Assembly (NCBI GenBank): GCA_041287865.1
Contig: JBGGMV010000028.1
Span: forward strand, 124,001 to 188,000
Direction of reading: 5' to 3'
Origin: JAPWJZ01 sp041287865
Lineage (GTDB): Bacteria > Pseudomonadota > Alphaproteobacteria > Micavibrionales > UBA2020
Length of the DNA: 64,000 nucleotides
A model generated the notes under the pieces. It did not search any database, had not been told where the DNA came from, and worked only from the letters and a program-made list of their open reading frames with translations. The position numbers and the translations under genes are program-made. Shown here piece after piece: positions 42,472 to 50,366 of the stretch (the stretch's first letter is position 1; each line of letters starts with the position of its first letter).

Positions 42472-43371
42472 TTATTTACTGGTCGCAATCCACTGCGCGA
42501 TGCCGACGCCGTAGGGGTTTTCAAGCGAGGGCACGCGTTCGACGACGAGGTTCAGCTGCAGCGTGTCGGCGCGCGTGTTCTGGCCGTTGCGGTACGTCAC
42601 CTGCAGCGGCATTTGAATCACCCAGCGATACTTGCCGCCCAGAATGCCTTCCGACATCAGGACGGGCGCGGATTTCGGCTGCGCCGAGACCAGCTGCGAC
42701 TGCGCCTGCACGGAATCGAGAATGCGCGATTTCTGCATGGCGGTGGTGAAGGTTTCCCAGCCGATCTTGGTGAAGTGGCGCGACGCCTGCTGCAGGCGCT
42801 TCTGGTAGTCGGTGTAGGTGAAGGTCATCACCTCCGCCGCTGCCGTCGCGACCCATGACATCAGCGCGGGCGTATCCAGGTTCGGGCGGTCGAGCGGCTG
42901 CAGCTGCATGATGCGGCCGTCGGCGGTCGTCGCGAAGTAGCGGTCCTGCGAGACGTTGTTGTTCATGTAGACGATCAGCGTCAGGATCAGGCCGATGATC
43001 ACGATGCCTTCCAGCGCCGCGATTTTAATCAGGTTCCTGAAACCGTCGCGATAGAATTCGTTGCGCGTCACGATGGTGACGAGCGGGCCCTGGATCGGCG
43101 GCGGCTTGCCGGGGTTGACCATGCCCTGCTGCTGCGCGATCTGCGCCTGCATGTTTTGTTTCTGCTGCGCGGCCGTGGGGCGCGCAGGCGCCTTGGCGAC
43201 AGCGCCGCCCTTGGCGGGCGCGGCGGCGGGCGGCTTGCTGCCGCTGATGGCCTTCATCAGGCCCGCAAGCGGCGAGGCGGGAGCGGCCGGAACGGCATTC
43301 GCCACTTCTTCGGTTTCCGTCTCCATTTCGGTCTCGATGCCGGTTTGGTCCTGCTCGTCAGCCGTCGACAT
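42472..43371 (-). CDS. Dot/Icm IcmL/DotI-family protein in the icmM/dotJ position (299 aa)
   Basis: Residues ~90-299 repeat the DotI layout: membrane helix AALEGIVIIGLILTLIVYMN, then SQDRYFATTADGRIMQLQPL, SRHFTKIGWETFTTAMQKSR, MSEGILGGKYRWVIQMPLQV and NPYGVGIAQWIATSK. An acidic then Ala/Pro/Gln-rich extension of ~85 residues precedes it. In Legionella this position holds DotJ/IcmM, a DotI relative lacking the periplasmic domain; here the domain is complete. It is the first gene of the block, with GAGGGG before the ATG and a palindrome ~70 nt upstream. Confidence 0.9.
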   Translation of the reverse strand: MSTADEQDQTGIETEMETETEEVANAVPAAPASPLAGLMKAISGSKPPAAAPAKGGAVAKAPARPTAAQQKQNMQAQIAQQQGMVNPGKPPPIQGPLVTIVTRNEFYRDGFRNLIKIAALEGIVIIGLILTLIVYMNNNVSQDRYFATTADGRIMQLQPLDRPNLDTPALMSWVATAAAEVMTFTYTDYQKRLQQASRHFTKIGWETFTTAMQKSRILDSVQAQSQLVSAQPKSAPVLMSEGILGGKYRWVIQMPLQVTYRNGQNTRADTLQLNLVVERVPSLENPYGVGIAQWIATSK

Positions 43372-43440
43372 ATCTATTTGCCCCTCAAAAAACGCGCGTT
43401 AGCTATAGGCGGGAAAAGCCCCCAGTCACATACTAGCGCG

Positions 43441-43457
43441 ACAATAGTATATATTGT
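43441..43457. promoter_or_regulatory. 17-bp palindrome upstream of the Dot/Icm operon
   Basis: ACAATA-gtata-TATTGT is a perfect inverted repeat 70 bp upstream of the first icm gene. On the minus strand it lies upstream of a possible promoter (TGTGAC, 17 bp, TATAGC). It could be an operator for the T4BSS operon. The rest of 43372-43752 is AT rich, holds a further TATGCT -10-like box (43716-43721) before the HExxH gene, and shows no gene. Confidence 0.4.
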
Positions 43458-43752
43458 GTTACGCGCCGCATGCTTTTGTGAAGTGAAAACCCCTCTCCCA
43501 AGTCCTAAAATACTATTTTATTCAACGGTGTGCCGCAATATCCATCCGCGGCGGGTTATGGCTATATCAGACTTGAAGTATGATGCAGGCCTGTAAAATC
43601 AAGCTTTCCCGCAAATAATCCCCCGCTGTCCGGTATCGATGCATTTACTTAAATAATTGATTTTAAATGATAATTTTCCGCAGCATGGAAAATAGCTGTC
43701 CTCCCCGCGCGCTCTTATGCTAAGTTTTCAGCATCCAACAGCAAGGACCGGC

Positions 43753-44814
43753 GTGGCACAGGCAGACAAAATCGCGCAGAACTTCACCGTTGCGGCGTCA
43801 TGGGAGACGCTGGATGCGGAGGCTTATCCGCTGCTGGAGGCGCGCGGCAAGCTGGTGCGCCCGTCCATCGATCTCGACCTTGGCGATACGCCGGCCGCGC
43901 ATGAAAACCTGAAACTCATCGAAACCGCGCTGCTGATTCTCTCGCAAAGCGACACGGGCCGCAAACTGCTGCAGGCCGCGAAGGACGCCGATTACCTGAT
44001 CGTCGCCAATCCCGAAACGGTGGGCGGCGCAGGAAAAGAACATGAAGAAGAGGCGCAGGCCAGCGCCGATGTCGAAAGCCGCCTGATAAATTTACGCTGC
44101 AACGGCACGCCGCTGATGCTGGCGATGCGCCTTGCGCATGAGCTTGCGCACGTGACGCAGTTCGACGCGGGGCTCACTCTTTCTATCTGCGGCCCGCATC
44201 CGGTTTCAGCGCTGCGGCAGTTGCTGGCACAGGAGGCTGACGCGCGCGCCTATGAAATGCGCGTCGCAATCGAGCTTGCCGCGCCGCGTCCGGGCGAGCC
44301 CGCGAACCGCCTCACCTTCCCCGACGCACTGGACGCAGCGGCGGAAAGCGTCGGCAATTCCTATGGCCGCAGCATCGTCGATAAAATCAGGCCGAAAGTT
44401 TTCGACGGCACGGTGAAGGTGGAGGGCGCGATGCTCGCGACCTTCGCGGCCTTCTACAGCTCGCCCAGTTTGCGCGCGCATTACGAGGCGACAATCCTGC
44501 ACGGCCTGTCGAAAAAAGATCCTGCGGTGCTGCAGGACCCCGAAAATTTCCAGCAGTGGCGCGACGCGGACGACATCATCAAGCGCCTCGACAGCCGTGG
44601 CGCCTATCTCTGTACCGCGCCGCCGCGCTATATCGACCTCGACGGGCGCGAGATGATGAGCGCGTCGCAAGAAACGGTCGACAAACTGAAAGCGCTGGAA
44701 AAAATCCGCCACCAAAATCCGGCGACGATGGCAGACAAGCCCTGGGATATCACGCCCTATACCCTCCAGCGCGTTGCCGCGCCCGCGAACAGCACCGCGC
44801 CCAAGCCCCGCTAG
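43753..44814 (+). CDS. Putative HExxH metallopeptidase, paralogue of 25395-26657
   Basis: I use GTG 43753 (AAGGA 6 nt upstream); an ATG at 43717 overlaps a TATGCT -10-like box and is unlikely. Shared blocks with gene 25395-26657 are ALLILSQSDTGRKLLQAA, the zinc motif MRLAHELAHVTQFDAG, EADARAYEMRVAIELAAPRP and a following helical domain (AFYSSPSLRAHYEATILHG). No signal peptide. It is transcribed divergently from the Dot/Icm operon, which makes it a candidate effector or T4SS-associated protease. The third zinc ligand is probably the Glu of EADA. The substrate is unknown. Confidence 0.75.
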   Translation: MAQADKIAQNFTVAASWETLDAEAYPLLEARGKLVRPSIDLDLGDTPAAHENLKLIETALLILSQSDTGRKLLQAAKDADYLIVANPETVGGAGKEHEEEAQASADVESRLINLRCNGTPLMLAMRLAHELAHVTQFDAGLTLSICGPHPVSALRQLLAQEADARAYEMRVAIELAAPRPGEPANRLTFPDALDAAAESVGNSYGRSIVDKIRPKVFDGTVKVEGAMLATFAAFYSSPSLRAHYEATILHGLSKKDPAVLQDPENFQQWRDADDIIKRLDSRGAYLCTAPPRYIDLDGREMMSASQETVDKLKALEKIRHQNPATMADKPWDITPYTLQRVAAPANSTAPKPR

Positions 44815-44904
44815 GCCCGATATAAATTGCTTTTTCCGCGAATATGGCTATAGTCGGAATCACCGCATATTTTGAACAGGGCTTTTTCAAGGAAGGGCAT
44901 TTCC

Positions 44905-45027
44905 ATGACCAGAGACGAGCTGCATAACGTTTGCAAAGAACAGAACAATATCCCCGCCGGCCAGCGCGCGCCCGCCATGACGGCCCCGGTCCAGCCCGCC
45001 GTCGCCGCCAAGAGCAAGAAGAAGTAA
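44905..45027 (+). CDS. Small basic-tailed protein (40 aa)
   Basis: A short frame MTRDELHNVCKEQNNIPAGQ ... VQPAVAAKSKKK follows AGGAAGGG at a good distance. GC-rich codon usage contrasts with the AT-rich DNA upstream (44815-44880). No family recognised. It lies between the HExxH gene and the 127-aa gene on the same strand, and may be a small cytosolic protein. Confidence 0.5.
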   Translation: MTRDELHNVCKEQNNIPAGQRAPAMTAPVQPAVAAKSKKK

Positions 45028-45152
45028 GCAGGCACGCAGCCGCCGCGCTTTAAAAAGCTGATAGTTTTCAGCCGCTTTTATATTTCCCGTAACAAATTTG
45101 ACAGCGCCCCCAAACTATGGGAATGTGCGCCATCACAAAATATGGAGCACCG

Positions 45153-45536
45153 ATGAGCAAGGGTTTGAAACTCAGCCGCGAAGAAAAGCAGAGCCTGGAA
45201 AAAGTGCATGACGCCACGGGCTGGCGCTTTTCCGTCGCCGTGAAGGAACAGTTCAACAAGGCCGGCACGTACCAGAAATTCGCCACCGAATATACCGAAG
45301 CCGAAAGCAACGAGCAGAAAGCCGCCATCCGCGGCCTGCTCGGCATGTCGGAAGAACAATCGACGCTGGCGCTCTTGAAAGCGACCGACATCTTCCTGCG
45401 CGTCGCGCGCCGCGTCGGCGACGACAAGGACCTCGCCACGCTGCTGCCCGCCGGCAAGTTCAACGAGAAAGACGCCGAGACGCTGGAGAAATGCGAGCTG
45501 AAATCGCTGGCCGCTGTCGTGCGCGCAAGAATCTGA
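45153..45536 (+). CDS. Hypothetical helical protein (127 aa)
   Basis: The start at ATG 45153 (MSKGLKLSREEKQSLEKVHD) has GGAG upstream; the frame is open from 45117. The protein is helical and charged (YQKFATEYTEAESNEQKAAI, LALLKATDIFLRVARRVG), with no signal or membrane segment. I do not recognise a family. It is followed after 34 nt by the membrane protein 45571-46254 and is probably co-transcribed. A function linked to the nearby Dot/Icm core is possible but not shown. Confidence 0.65.
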   Translation: MSKGLKLSREEKQSLEKVHDATGWRFSVAVKEQFNKAGTYQKFATEYTEAESNEQKAAIRGLLGMSEEQSTLALLKATDIFLRVARRVGDDKDLATLLPAGKFNEKDAETLEKCELKSLAAVVRARI

Positions 45537-45570
45537 TTTTCAATCACGTCACATTTTTAAGGAGATGAAC

Positions 45571-46254
45571 ATGACCACCGCTATCAACGCCCAAACGCAG
45601 GCGACCATCGACGCCCAGAAAAAAGACGCGGGCAGCGAACTGGCAAGCAATGCAACCACTGCCGCCATCGGCTTCGGCGTGATGGCCGCGACGATGGCCT
45701 TCTTCCCGGCTGCCGGCATTGTCGGCCTGATCGGCGGGATCATCGGCATCGGCAACACCGTCAGGGCCGCGCATAGCGTGGCGCGCATTGCAGGGCTGAA
45801 CAAGGCCGAAGGCGAACTCGCGGCGGGCAAGCTCGGCGATACGAAGACGCGCGCCGGCAAGATCGGCAAGATCGGGCGCACCGGCAGCAATATCGCCTTG
45901 GCTATTGGCTTCGGCATCCTTGCCGCCGCCGTCGCAACGCTTGTAGCGCCCGCGCTGCTGCCTGCCGCAGCGGTCTCTGCCGTGTTAACCACGGTTGCAT
46001 GGCCCACGATGGGCCTGCTGCTGGTCTCGCGCGTCATGGAAGGCACGGCACAGGGCGCACAGGCTGTCGTGAACGCGGCCGAGCCGCCAGCACCTGCGGC
46101 ACCCGCGGCCGCAGCGCCGGAAGCCGCGGCGAAGCCCTCGCGCTTTGCTTCGTTGAAAAACCTCTTTGGCCGCACCGCCGCGCCCGCGAACGAAAACGCC
46201 GCGCCCGCCGCGCCGGAAGCCAAACCGGCAGCGCCCGCCGCGCCGAAACCGTAA
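45571..46254 (+). CDS. Hydrophobic Gly/Ala-rich membrane protein (227 aa)
   Basis: AAGGAG lies 6 nt before ATG 45571, which is preferred over ATG 45565. Two hydrophobic hairpins are seen: FGVMAATMAFFPAAGIVGLI with GGIIGIGN (~residues 33-60), and IALAIGFGILAAAVATLVAP to ALLPAAAVSAVLTTV (~110-145). A Lys-rich stretch (LGDTKTRAGKIGKIGRTGSN) separates them. The tail from ~170 is Ala/Pro low complexity ending APKP. No homology recognised. The domain layout would fit a membrane-inserting effector or an inner-membrane protein. A strong terminator follows. Confidence 0.65.
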   Translation: MTTAINAQTQATIDAQKKDAGSELASNATTAAIGFGVMAATMAFFPAAGIVGLIGGIIGIGNTVRAAHSVARIAGLNKAEGELAAGKLGDTKTRAGKIGKIGRTGSNIALAIGFGILAAAVATLVAPALLPAAAVSAVLTTVAWPTMGLLLVSRVMEGTAQGAQAVVNAAEPPAPAAPAAAAPEAAAKPSRFASLKNLFGRTAAPANENAAPAAPEAKPAAPAAPKP

Positions 46255-46275
46255 AGGCGTTCATTAATCAAGATG

Positions 46276-46306
46276 AAAAGCCGGGGTATTCCTTACCCCG
46301 GCTTTT
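46276..46306 (+). terminator. Rho-independent terminator
   Basis: A 13-bp perfect stem (AAAAGCCGGGGTA 46276-46288 with its complement 46294-46306), a 5-nt loop and a T run, 21 nt after the stop of 45571-46254. Confidence 0.93.
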
Positions 46307-46318
46307 TTATTAAAAAAC

Positions 46319-46499
46319 CGGAACACAATTCCGTTTTCATCCGTAGGTATGGGCAGGAAACGGGAGCATTTCGGTGTTCAATCACAGATAAGCACTCGTT
46401 TCCGCTGAATTTCCGGGCTGTCGCACGGCCCATGTATAAAGTTTCGGCCTCACGGCTGGAATACGAGAGGCAAGGGTCACACCTTGCCTCTCAAATTTT
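46319..46499 (+). ncRNA. Tandem hairpin-rich element, unit 1 of 3 (candidate structured RNA)
   Basis: The conserved order in each unit is a GGAACAC box, GTAGGTA, a stem with arms GGAAACG (46356-46362) and CGTTTCC (46397-46403), AAAGTTTCGGCCT, and a terminator-like stem GAGAGGCAAGG (46465-46475) with CCTTGCCTCTC (46482-46492) followed by AAATTTT. No coding frame is conserved between units. The strand is uncertain; plus is chosen from the T-rich 3' ends of units 1 and 2. Confidence 0.6.
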
Positions 46500-46509
46500 G
46501 CCACTACGC

Positions 46510-46684
46510 GGGAACACGACACCCGGACCAAACGTAGGTATGGCAGGAGACGAGAGCAAATTCTGTGTTCAACACGGAGCCAGCTCCCGTCTCCGTTAAT
46601 TTTAAAAGTTTCGGCCTGCTGGCCGAAAGAGAGAGGCAAGGCCGATAGGGTCTCACGACCCTCCCGCCTTGCCTTTCATTTTTC
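46510..46684 (+). ncRNA. Tandem hairpin-rich element, unit 2 of 3 (candidate structured RNA)
   Basis: Same order as unit 1: GGAACAC, GTAGGTA (46534-46540), stem GGAGACG (46546-46552) with CGTCTCC (46588-46594), AAAGTTTCGGCCT and a terminator-like stem GAGAGGCAAGGC (46631-46642) with GCCTTGCCTTTC (46666-46677), here enlarged by an inner GGGT/ACCC hairpin and followed by ATTTTTCC. Confidence 0.6.
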
Positions 46685-46702
46685 CCCTCTCCCTGAAAAA
46701 GA

Positions 46703-46889
46703 CGGAACACCGTTCCAAAACCATGCGTAGGTAAGGGCAGGAGACGGGAACATTTCGGTGTTCACTCACAGACAGGCTCCCGTCTCCGCTGCATTTCAAG
46801 CCGGTTTCCCCTGGCTGGTTTAAAGTTTTGGCCTCACGGCTGAAAAACGAGAGGCAAGGTTTTACGACCTTGCCTCTCTACTTATTTTG
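46703..46889 (+). ncRNA. Tandem hairpin-rich element, unit 3 of 3 (candidate structured RNA)
   Basis: Same order: GGAACACCGTTCC, GTAGGTA (46728-46734), stem GGAGACGGGA (46740-46749) with TCCCGTCTCC (46778-46787), AAAGTTTTGGCCT and a final stem GAGAGGCAAGG (46849-46859) with CCTTGCCTCTC (46868-46878), then a T-rich stretch. On the minus strand this last hairpin is followed by GTTTTTC and could also terminate gene 46896-47387. Confidence 0.6.
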
Positions 46890-46895
46890 GTCGCG

Positions 46896-47387
46896 TCATT
46901 CCTTGCGCAGCACGGCCGCATGGGGGCTGGCGGAAACCCTGCCCTGCAATTCCGCTTCCTGCCCGCGCGTATAGGCGGTGGCGTCGCCTTCGGGCAGCAG
47001 CACGACAAGGTCGTAAGTTGAATCGGGCGCGACGCCCGCTTCGCCGTCCGACAATACCACGCGCGGCTGCGCGCACATGCCACGCTCCGGCGGGCAGGCC
47101 GCTTCGCCCGTCAGCGACATGGTGACGACGCCGTGCACAGTGATAACCTTGCCGTCCAGCGCGCTGCGGTGCTCGATCACGAAACGCGGCGTCACCGCCC
47201 CGGTGATTTCCTGCTCCAGCGGCAAGTCTTGCGGCGGCGGCGCAGCGCGGGAATGGACAGGCGCCGCGATACCCGTGCCGCTGGCAGGCATCGACTGCGC
47301 GCCCTCCACTTCGCCCTCCGCGCGGGCGGGGAGAATGTGGAATGCTACAAATAGAAAAAGTAAAGCGATAAAGAAAAAGGTTTTCAT
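46896..47387 (-). CDS. Secreted protein with OB-like domain (163 aa)
   Basis: ATG 47387 has GGAG 9 nt upstream. The signal peptide MKTFFFIALLFLFVAFHILP is cleaved near ARAEG. A Pro/Ala linker follows, then a compact beta domain (FVIEHRSALDGKVITVHGVV, TYDLVVLLPEGDATAYTRGQ, EAELQGRV) of the kind seen in small OB-fold proteins that handle nucleic acid or metal; this is a structural guess. The Cys pair in ACPPERGMCAQ may form a disulfide. It is 6 nt downstream of the beta-propeller gene 47394-48707 and probably forms an operon with it. Confidence 0.7.
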   Translation of the reverse strand: MKTFFFIALLFLFVAFHILPARAEGEVEGAQSMPASGTGIAAPVHSRAAPPPQDLPLEQEITGAVTPRFVIEHRSALDGKVITVHGVVTMSLTGEAACPPERGMCAQPRVVLSDGEAGVAPDSTYDLVVLLPEGDATAYTRGQEAELQGRVSASPHAAVLRKE

Positions 47388-47393
47388 CAAGGT

Positions 47394-48707
47394 TTACTCC
47401 GGAGAATTCGGCCCGATTGCATAGACGTTCAAAGTATCGTGATAGTCAGTAAATATCCCCGTCTTGTTGATGACGACTGCAAAACGTCTTGAATCCGCGC
47501 TCCACACCATGTCATAGATTTTGTCGAAGTCATCATTCACTGCTTCGGTAAACACGTTCTCGCCCGTTGCTGCGTTAACCAGCGAAAAACTATGTCCGCC
47601 ACTCGATAAATAATATTTCTGATCGGGACTGAATATAACGGGCGTAACATCCGCCGGAAGCGAAGCAATATCGGGCAGCCAGCTTTTGGTCTTCAATGAA
47701 AACGGGCGCCAGCGTCCAGCGCCTATCATTACTTTTCCATCATCGGCAGGCTGGAGCATAAGCCGCGACAGCATTTTATTTTTTTGCCCAAGGCGGAGGA
47801 TTTCTTTTTTCTCCGGAGCAAGAGATAGAAGTTTTATTTCATAGTCATCCGCCATAAAAGTATCCCCCGCCGCCGGCACGGGTATTCCCTGCAGCGCAAG
47901 TAGCCGACCGCCCGACAGGACGTAGCTATACACGATTGTGCTGAATTCTGGCGATGACCGGCGGGAATTCGATTTATGACAGAAATGCTTTTTGGGCGCC
48001 TTTGAGCACGGAAATGCGGCAACGGTTTTTTTCGCCAGAAAAACCTTGCGGTTCTCTCCGGTCAGGTCCACCCCTTCAATTGCAACCTTGCCTGCAAAAG
48101 CGCCGTTGACCGCTTCGTTCACCGCAAAGGCGATCGAAAGGTTCCCCGGCAGCAGGACAGGTTCATCCAGAAATCCGCGTTTGGGCGCGGCAAGGATGCT
48201 GGATGCTTTGCTGCCGCAATCGTAAAGCGCGATATCATTGCCCGATAACGTTTCCGCCAATGACCTCAAGCCTGTCAGGGCGCTTTTTTGCCGCGACAAA
48301 ATAATTGTTTTATTATCCGGTAGCACGATGGGGTCAGACCCGTATTTAACCTCGCATGTCACATTCCCCTTGAGGTCGATCAGCGTAACGACGGGATCCT
48401 GAAAACGCGGATTGTCTTTTTTTCTTTTTCTGAGATCGGCTGCTTGATCCCCGAAAAGCTCTTCGGCTTCGTGGCCATCCGGCCAATGCACTCTTTTGGA
48501 GAACACAATAAACTGTCCATCAGGCGAGAATTTAGGCGTGGCGATTTCGTGTTCATCCAAGGACCACGTCAATTCTTTCCTCACGATGCCGTTATCTGCC
48601 GCCCGCACTTTGGGGCTGTCGTTGTCTGGAAAAATCATGACAACGACAGCGGCCATTGCCGCCACCACAATGACCTCTTTGATTGGCAGGGATTTCCGTC
48701 TTGTCAT
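47394..48707 (-). CDS. Membrane-anchored TolB-like beta-propeller protein (437 aa)
   Basis: One N-terminal membrane helix (IKEVIVVAAMAAVVVMIFPD, residues ~9-28) is followed by repeated propeller blades with the FSPDGQFIVFSKR, VLPDNKTIILSRQ, FSPDQKYYLSSGG and VWSADSRRFAVVI motifs seen in TolB/WD40-like folds. The extracytoplasmic part has two Cys pairs. The composition is less GC rich than the neighbours, hinting at a different origin. Function unknown; such propellers bind proteins or glycans. It precedes the secreted gene 46896-47387 on the same strand. Confidence 0.75.
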   Translation of the reverse strand: MTRRKSLPIKEVIVVAAMAAVVVMIFPDNDSPKVRAADNGIVRKELTWSLDEHEIATPKFSPDGQFIVFSKRVHWPDGHEAEELFGDQAADLRKRKKDNPRFQDPVVTLIDLKGNVTCEVKYGSDPIVLPDNKTIILSRQKSALTGLRSLAETLSGNDIALYDCGSKASSILAAPKRGFLDEPVLLPGNLSIAFAVNEAVNGAFAGKVAIEGVDLTGENRKVFLAKKTVAAFPCSKAPKKHFCHKSNSRRSSPEFSTIVYSYVLSGGRLLALQGIPVPAAGDTFMADDYEIKLLSLAPEKKEILRLGQKNKMLSRLMLQPADDGKVMIGAGRWRPFSLKTKSWLPDIASLPADVTPVIFSPDQKYYLSSGGHSFSLVNAATGENVFTEAVNDDFDKIYDMVWSADSRRFAVVINKTGIFTDYHDTLNVYAIGPNSPE

Positions 48708-48882
48708 GTCTCGGCCACACTTATCATTTTCATCGTAACTATACTTGGGTCAGTACCGGCGGCGGGAGCGCAATTATTGTGCAGCCCGATTCCCCCGTGC
48801 TCTCGCCCCTATAGCATTATGTAATCTACTCTCCCTCAGCAAATCCAACCTCTTACCCCGCTCCATCTTCCCATAAGCTGCA

Positions 48883-48911
48883 TTGTGGGCCGCTGCCCGC
48901 CATGCTATACC
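48883..48911 (+). promoter_or_regulatory. Promoter of ankyrin array 48942-54136
   Basis: -35 TTGTGG (48883-48888), 17-bp spacer, -10 TATACC (48906-48911). The predicted start of transcription (~48918) leaves a 24-nt leader before ATG 48942, which helps rule out the earlier in-frame ATGs at 48885 and 48915. Confidence 0.55.
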
Positions 48912-48941
48912 CTTATGCAAACCAATTATTGCAGACAGCAC

Positions 48942-50366
48942 ATGACGCCGCGCGACGAAAACGACGACGAGAAAGAAGGGCTTGAGAAAGCCTTCGGCAA
49001 GCTGTCCGACAAAATTTCCGACGCCTTCAACAAAATCGGCCAGCCGAAAAATCCGGAGGAGAAGCCCGCAGCGCCGCAAGCGCCGGGGCAGAAAGCGGCG
49101 CCCAGCGCCGACGACCTGACGAATGCGATCCGGCGCGGCAAGCTGCCGCTGGCGAAACAGTTGCTGGAGGCGGGGGCCGACCCCAACGCCTTTAATTCGG
49201 CCGGCGAAACCGCGCTGCATGTCGCGGCCCGCAACGACCATGTGGCGGCGGGCCAGTTGCTGATCGATTTCGGCGCGAACCCGAAGCTGGGCAAGAAAGA
49301 CGACCCGAAGGCGCTGCCGCTGGACGATGCGGTCAATTTCGGCAAGGTGCCGATGGCGGAATTCCTGACACGCAACGGCGGTTACGCCCCCGGCAATACC
49401 GTGAACGGCTGGACGCTGCTGCACCGCGCGGCGGAAAAGGGCAACCCGCGCCTTGTGGCCGCGCTGATCGCGGGCGGCGCGGACGCGAACGAGAAAACCG
49501 ATAACGGTTCCACCCCGCTGCTGGTCGCTGTCTCGCGCCGCCAGCAGGAAGTTGCGGAAAAACTGCTCGATATCCCCAGCGTTGCGGGCGGGATGAACGA
49601 ATTCCATTCGCAGACTGATTCCAAGCAGCGCAATGCTTTCCAGCTGGCCATCGAAAAAGGCCAGGCGAGCGTCGTCGCAAAAATGCTGAAGCTGGGCGTG
49701 AATATCAACGCCGCCGATGCCGATGGCGTGACGCCGCTGGTGCATGCGATCGAACAGGGCAATGTGGCGCTGGTGAAAACGCTTGTATCCCACGGCGCGG
49801 ATATCAACACGGTGCAGGCGGGGCGCGGCACGGCGCTTTATATCGCAAGTTCCACCCCCGAAATCACCGACGAGAAAACCCGCGCGCAGATTATCGACAT
49901 TTTGATGCGGAACGGCGCCGACCCCGAGATTGGCGCACCCATTACGCGCGTTACGCCGCTGCATGCCCTGCTGACCAACCCCGGCGGCGAGCCTGCGGTG
50001 CGGCAGATGCTGCGGCATCCGGTGAATACGTCGGCGAAGGACATGGACGGCATGCCGGCCATTTTCTACGCGCTGAAAAAACCCGATGTTTTGGAAGACA
50101 TGCTGCGCGGCGGCGCGGATATCAATATCCGCCACGGGCAGGACGCGCGCACGCCGCTGATACAGGCCGTGCATGACGAGGCGGGTGTCGCGGTCAAGCT
50201 GCTGATCGACAAGGGTGCGAACCTGCGCGCTGTCGATGCGCATGGCATTTCCGCGCTGGGCTATGCGCGGGCGAAGAAAAATACCTACCTTGTCGAGATG
50301 CTGGAAGAAGCTCTCGCTAAACAAGATATGCCCCGCCCCAAAAAGGGCCAGGAATTCGACCTGTGA
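48942..50366 (+). CDS. Ankyrin-repeat protein (474 aa)
   Basis: A highly charged N-terminus (MTPRDENDDEKEGLEKAFGK) is followed by about eleven ankyrin repeats between residues ~65 and 460 (ETALHVAARNDHVAAGQLLI, WTLLHRAAEKGNPRLVAALI, VTPLVHAIEQGNVALVKTLV). It ends RPKKGQEFDL, so the basic-hydrophobic tail of other members is missing. No signal peptide. It is the first of four closely linked ankyrin genes; the next starts with a GTG overlapping this stop (GTGA). Effector candidate by family and context. Confidence 0.88.
   Translation: MTPRDENDDEKEGLEKAFGKLSDKISDAFNKIGQPKNPEEKPAAPQAPGQKAAPSADDLTNAIRRGKLPLAKQLLEAGADPNAFNSAGETALHVAARNDHVAAGQLLIDFGANPKLGKKDDPKALPLDDAVNFGKVPMAEFLTRNGGYAPGNTVNGWTLLHRAAEKGNPRLVAALIAGGADANEKTDNGSTPLLVAVSRRQQEVAEKLLDIPSVAGGMNEFHSQTDSKQRNAFQLAIEKGQASVVAKMLKLGVNINAADADGVTPLVHAIEQGNVALVKTLVSHGADINTVQAGRGTALYIASSTPEITDEKTRAQIIDILMRNGADPEIGAPITRVTPLHALLTNPGGEPAVRQMLRHPVNTSAKDMDGMPAIFYALKKPDVLEDMLRGGADINIRHGQDARTPLIQAVHDEAGVAVKLLIDKGANLRAVDAHGISALGYARAKKNTYLVEMLEEALAKQDMPRPKKGQEFDL

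Noticed and set aside
46319..46889. CRISPR array
   Set aside because: Only three long units (~180 bases) with conserved internal structure, no short direct repeats with unique spacers, no cas genes.
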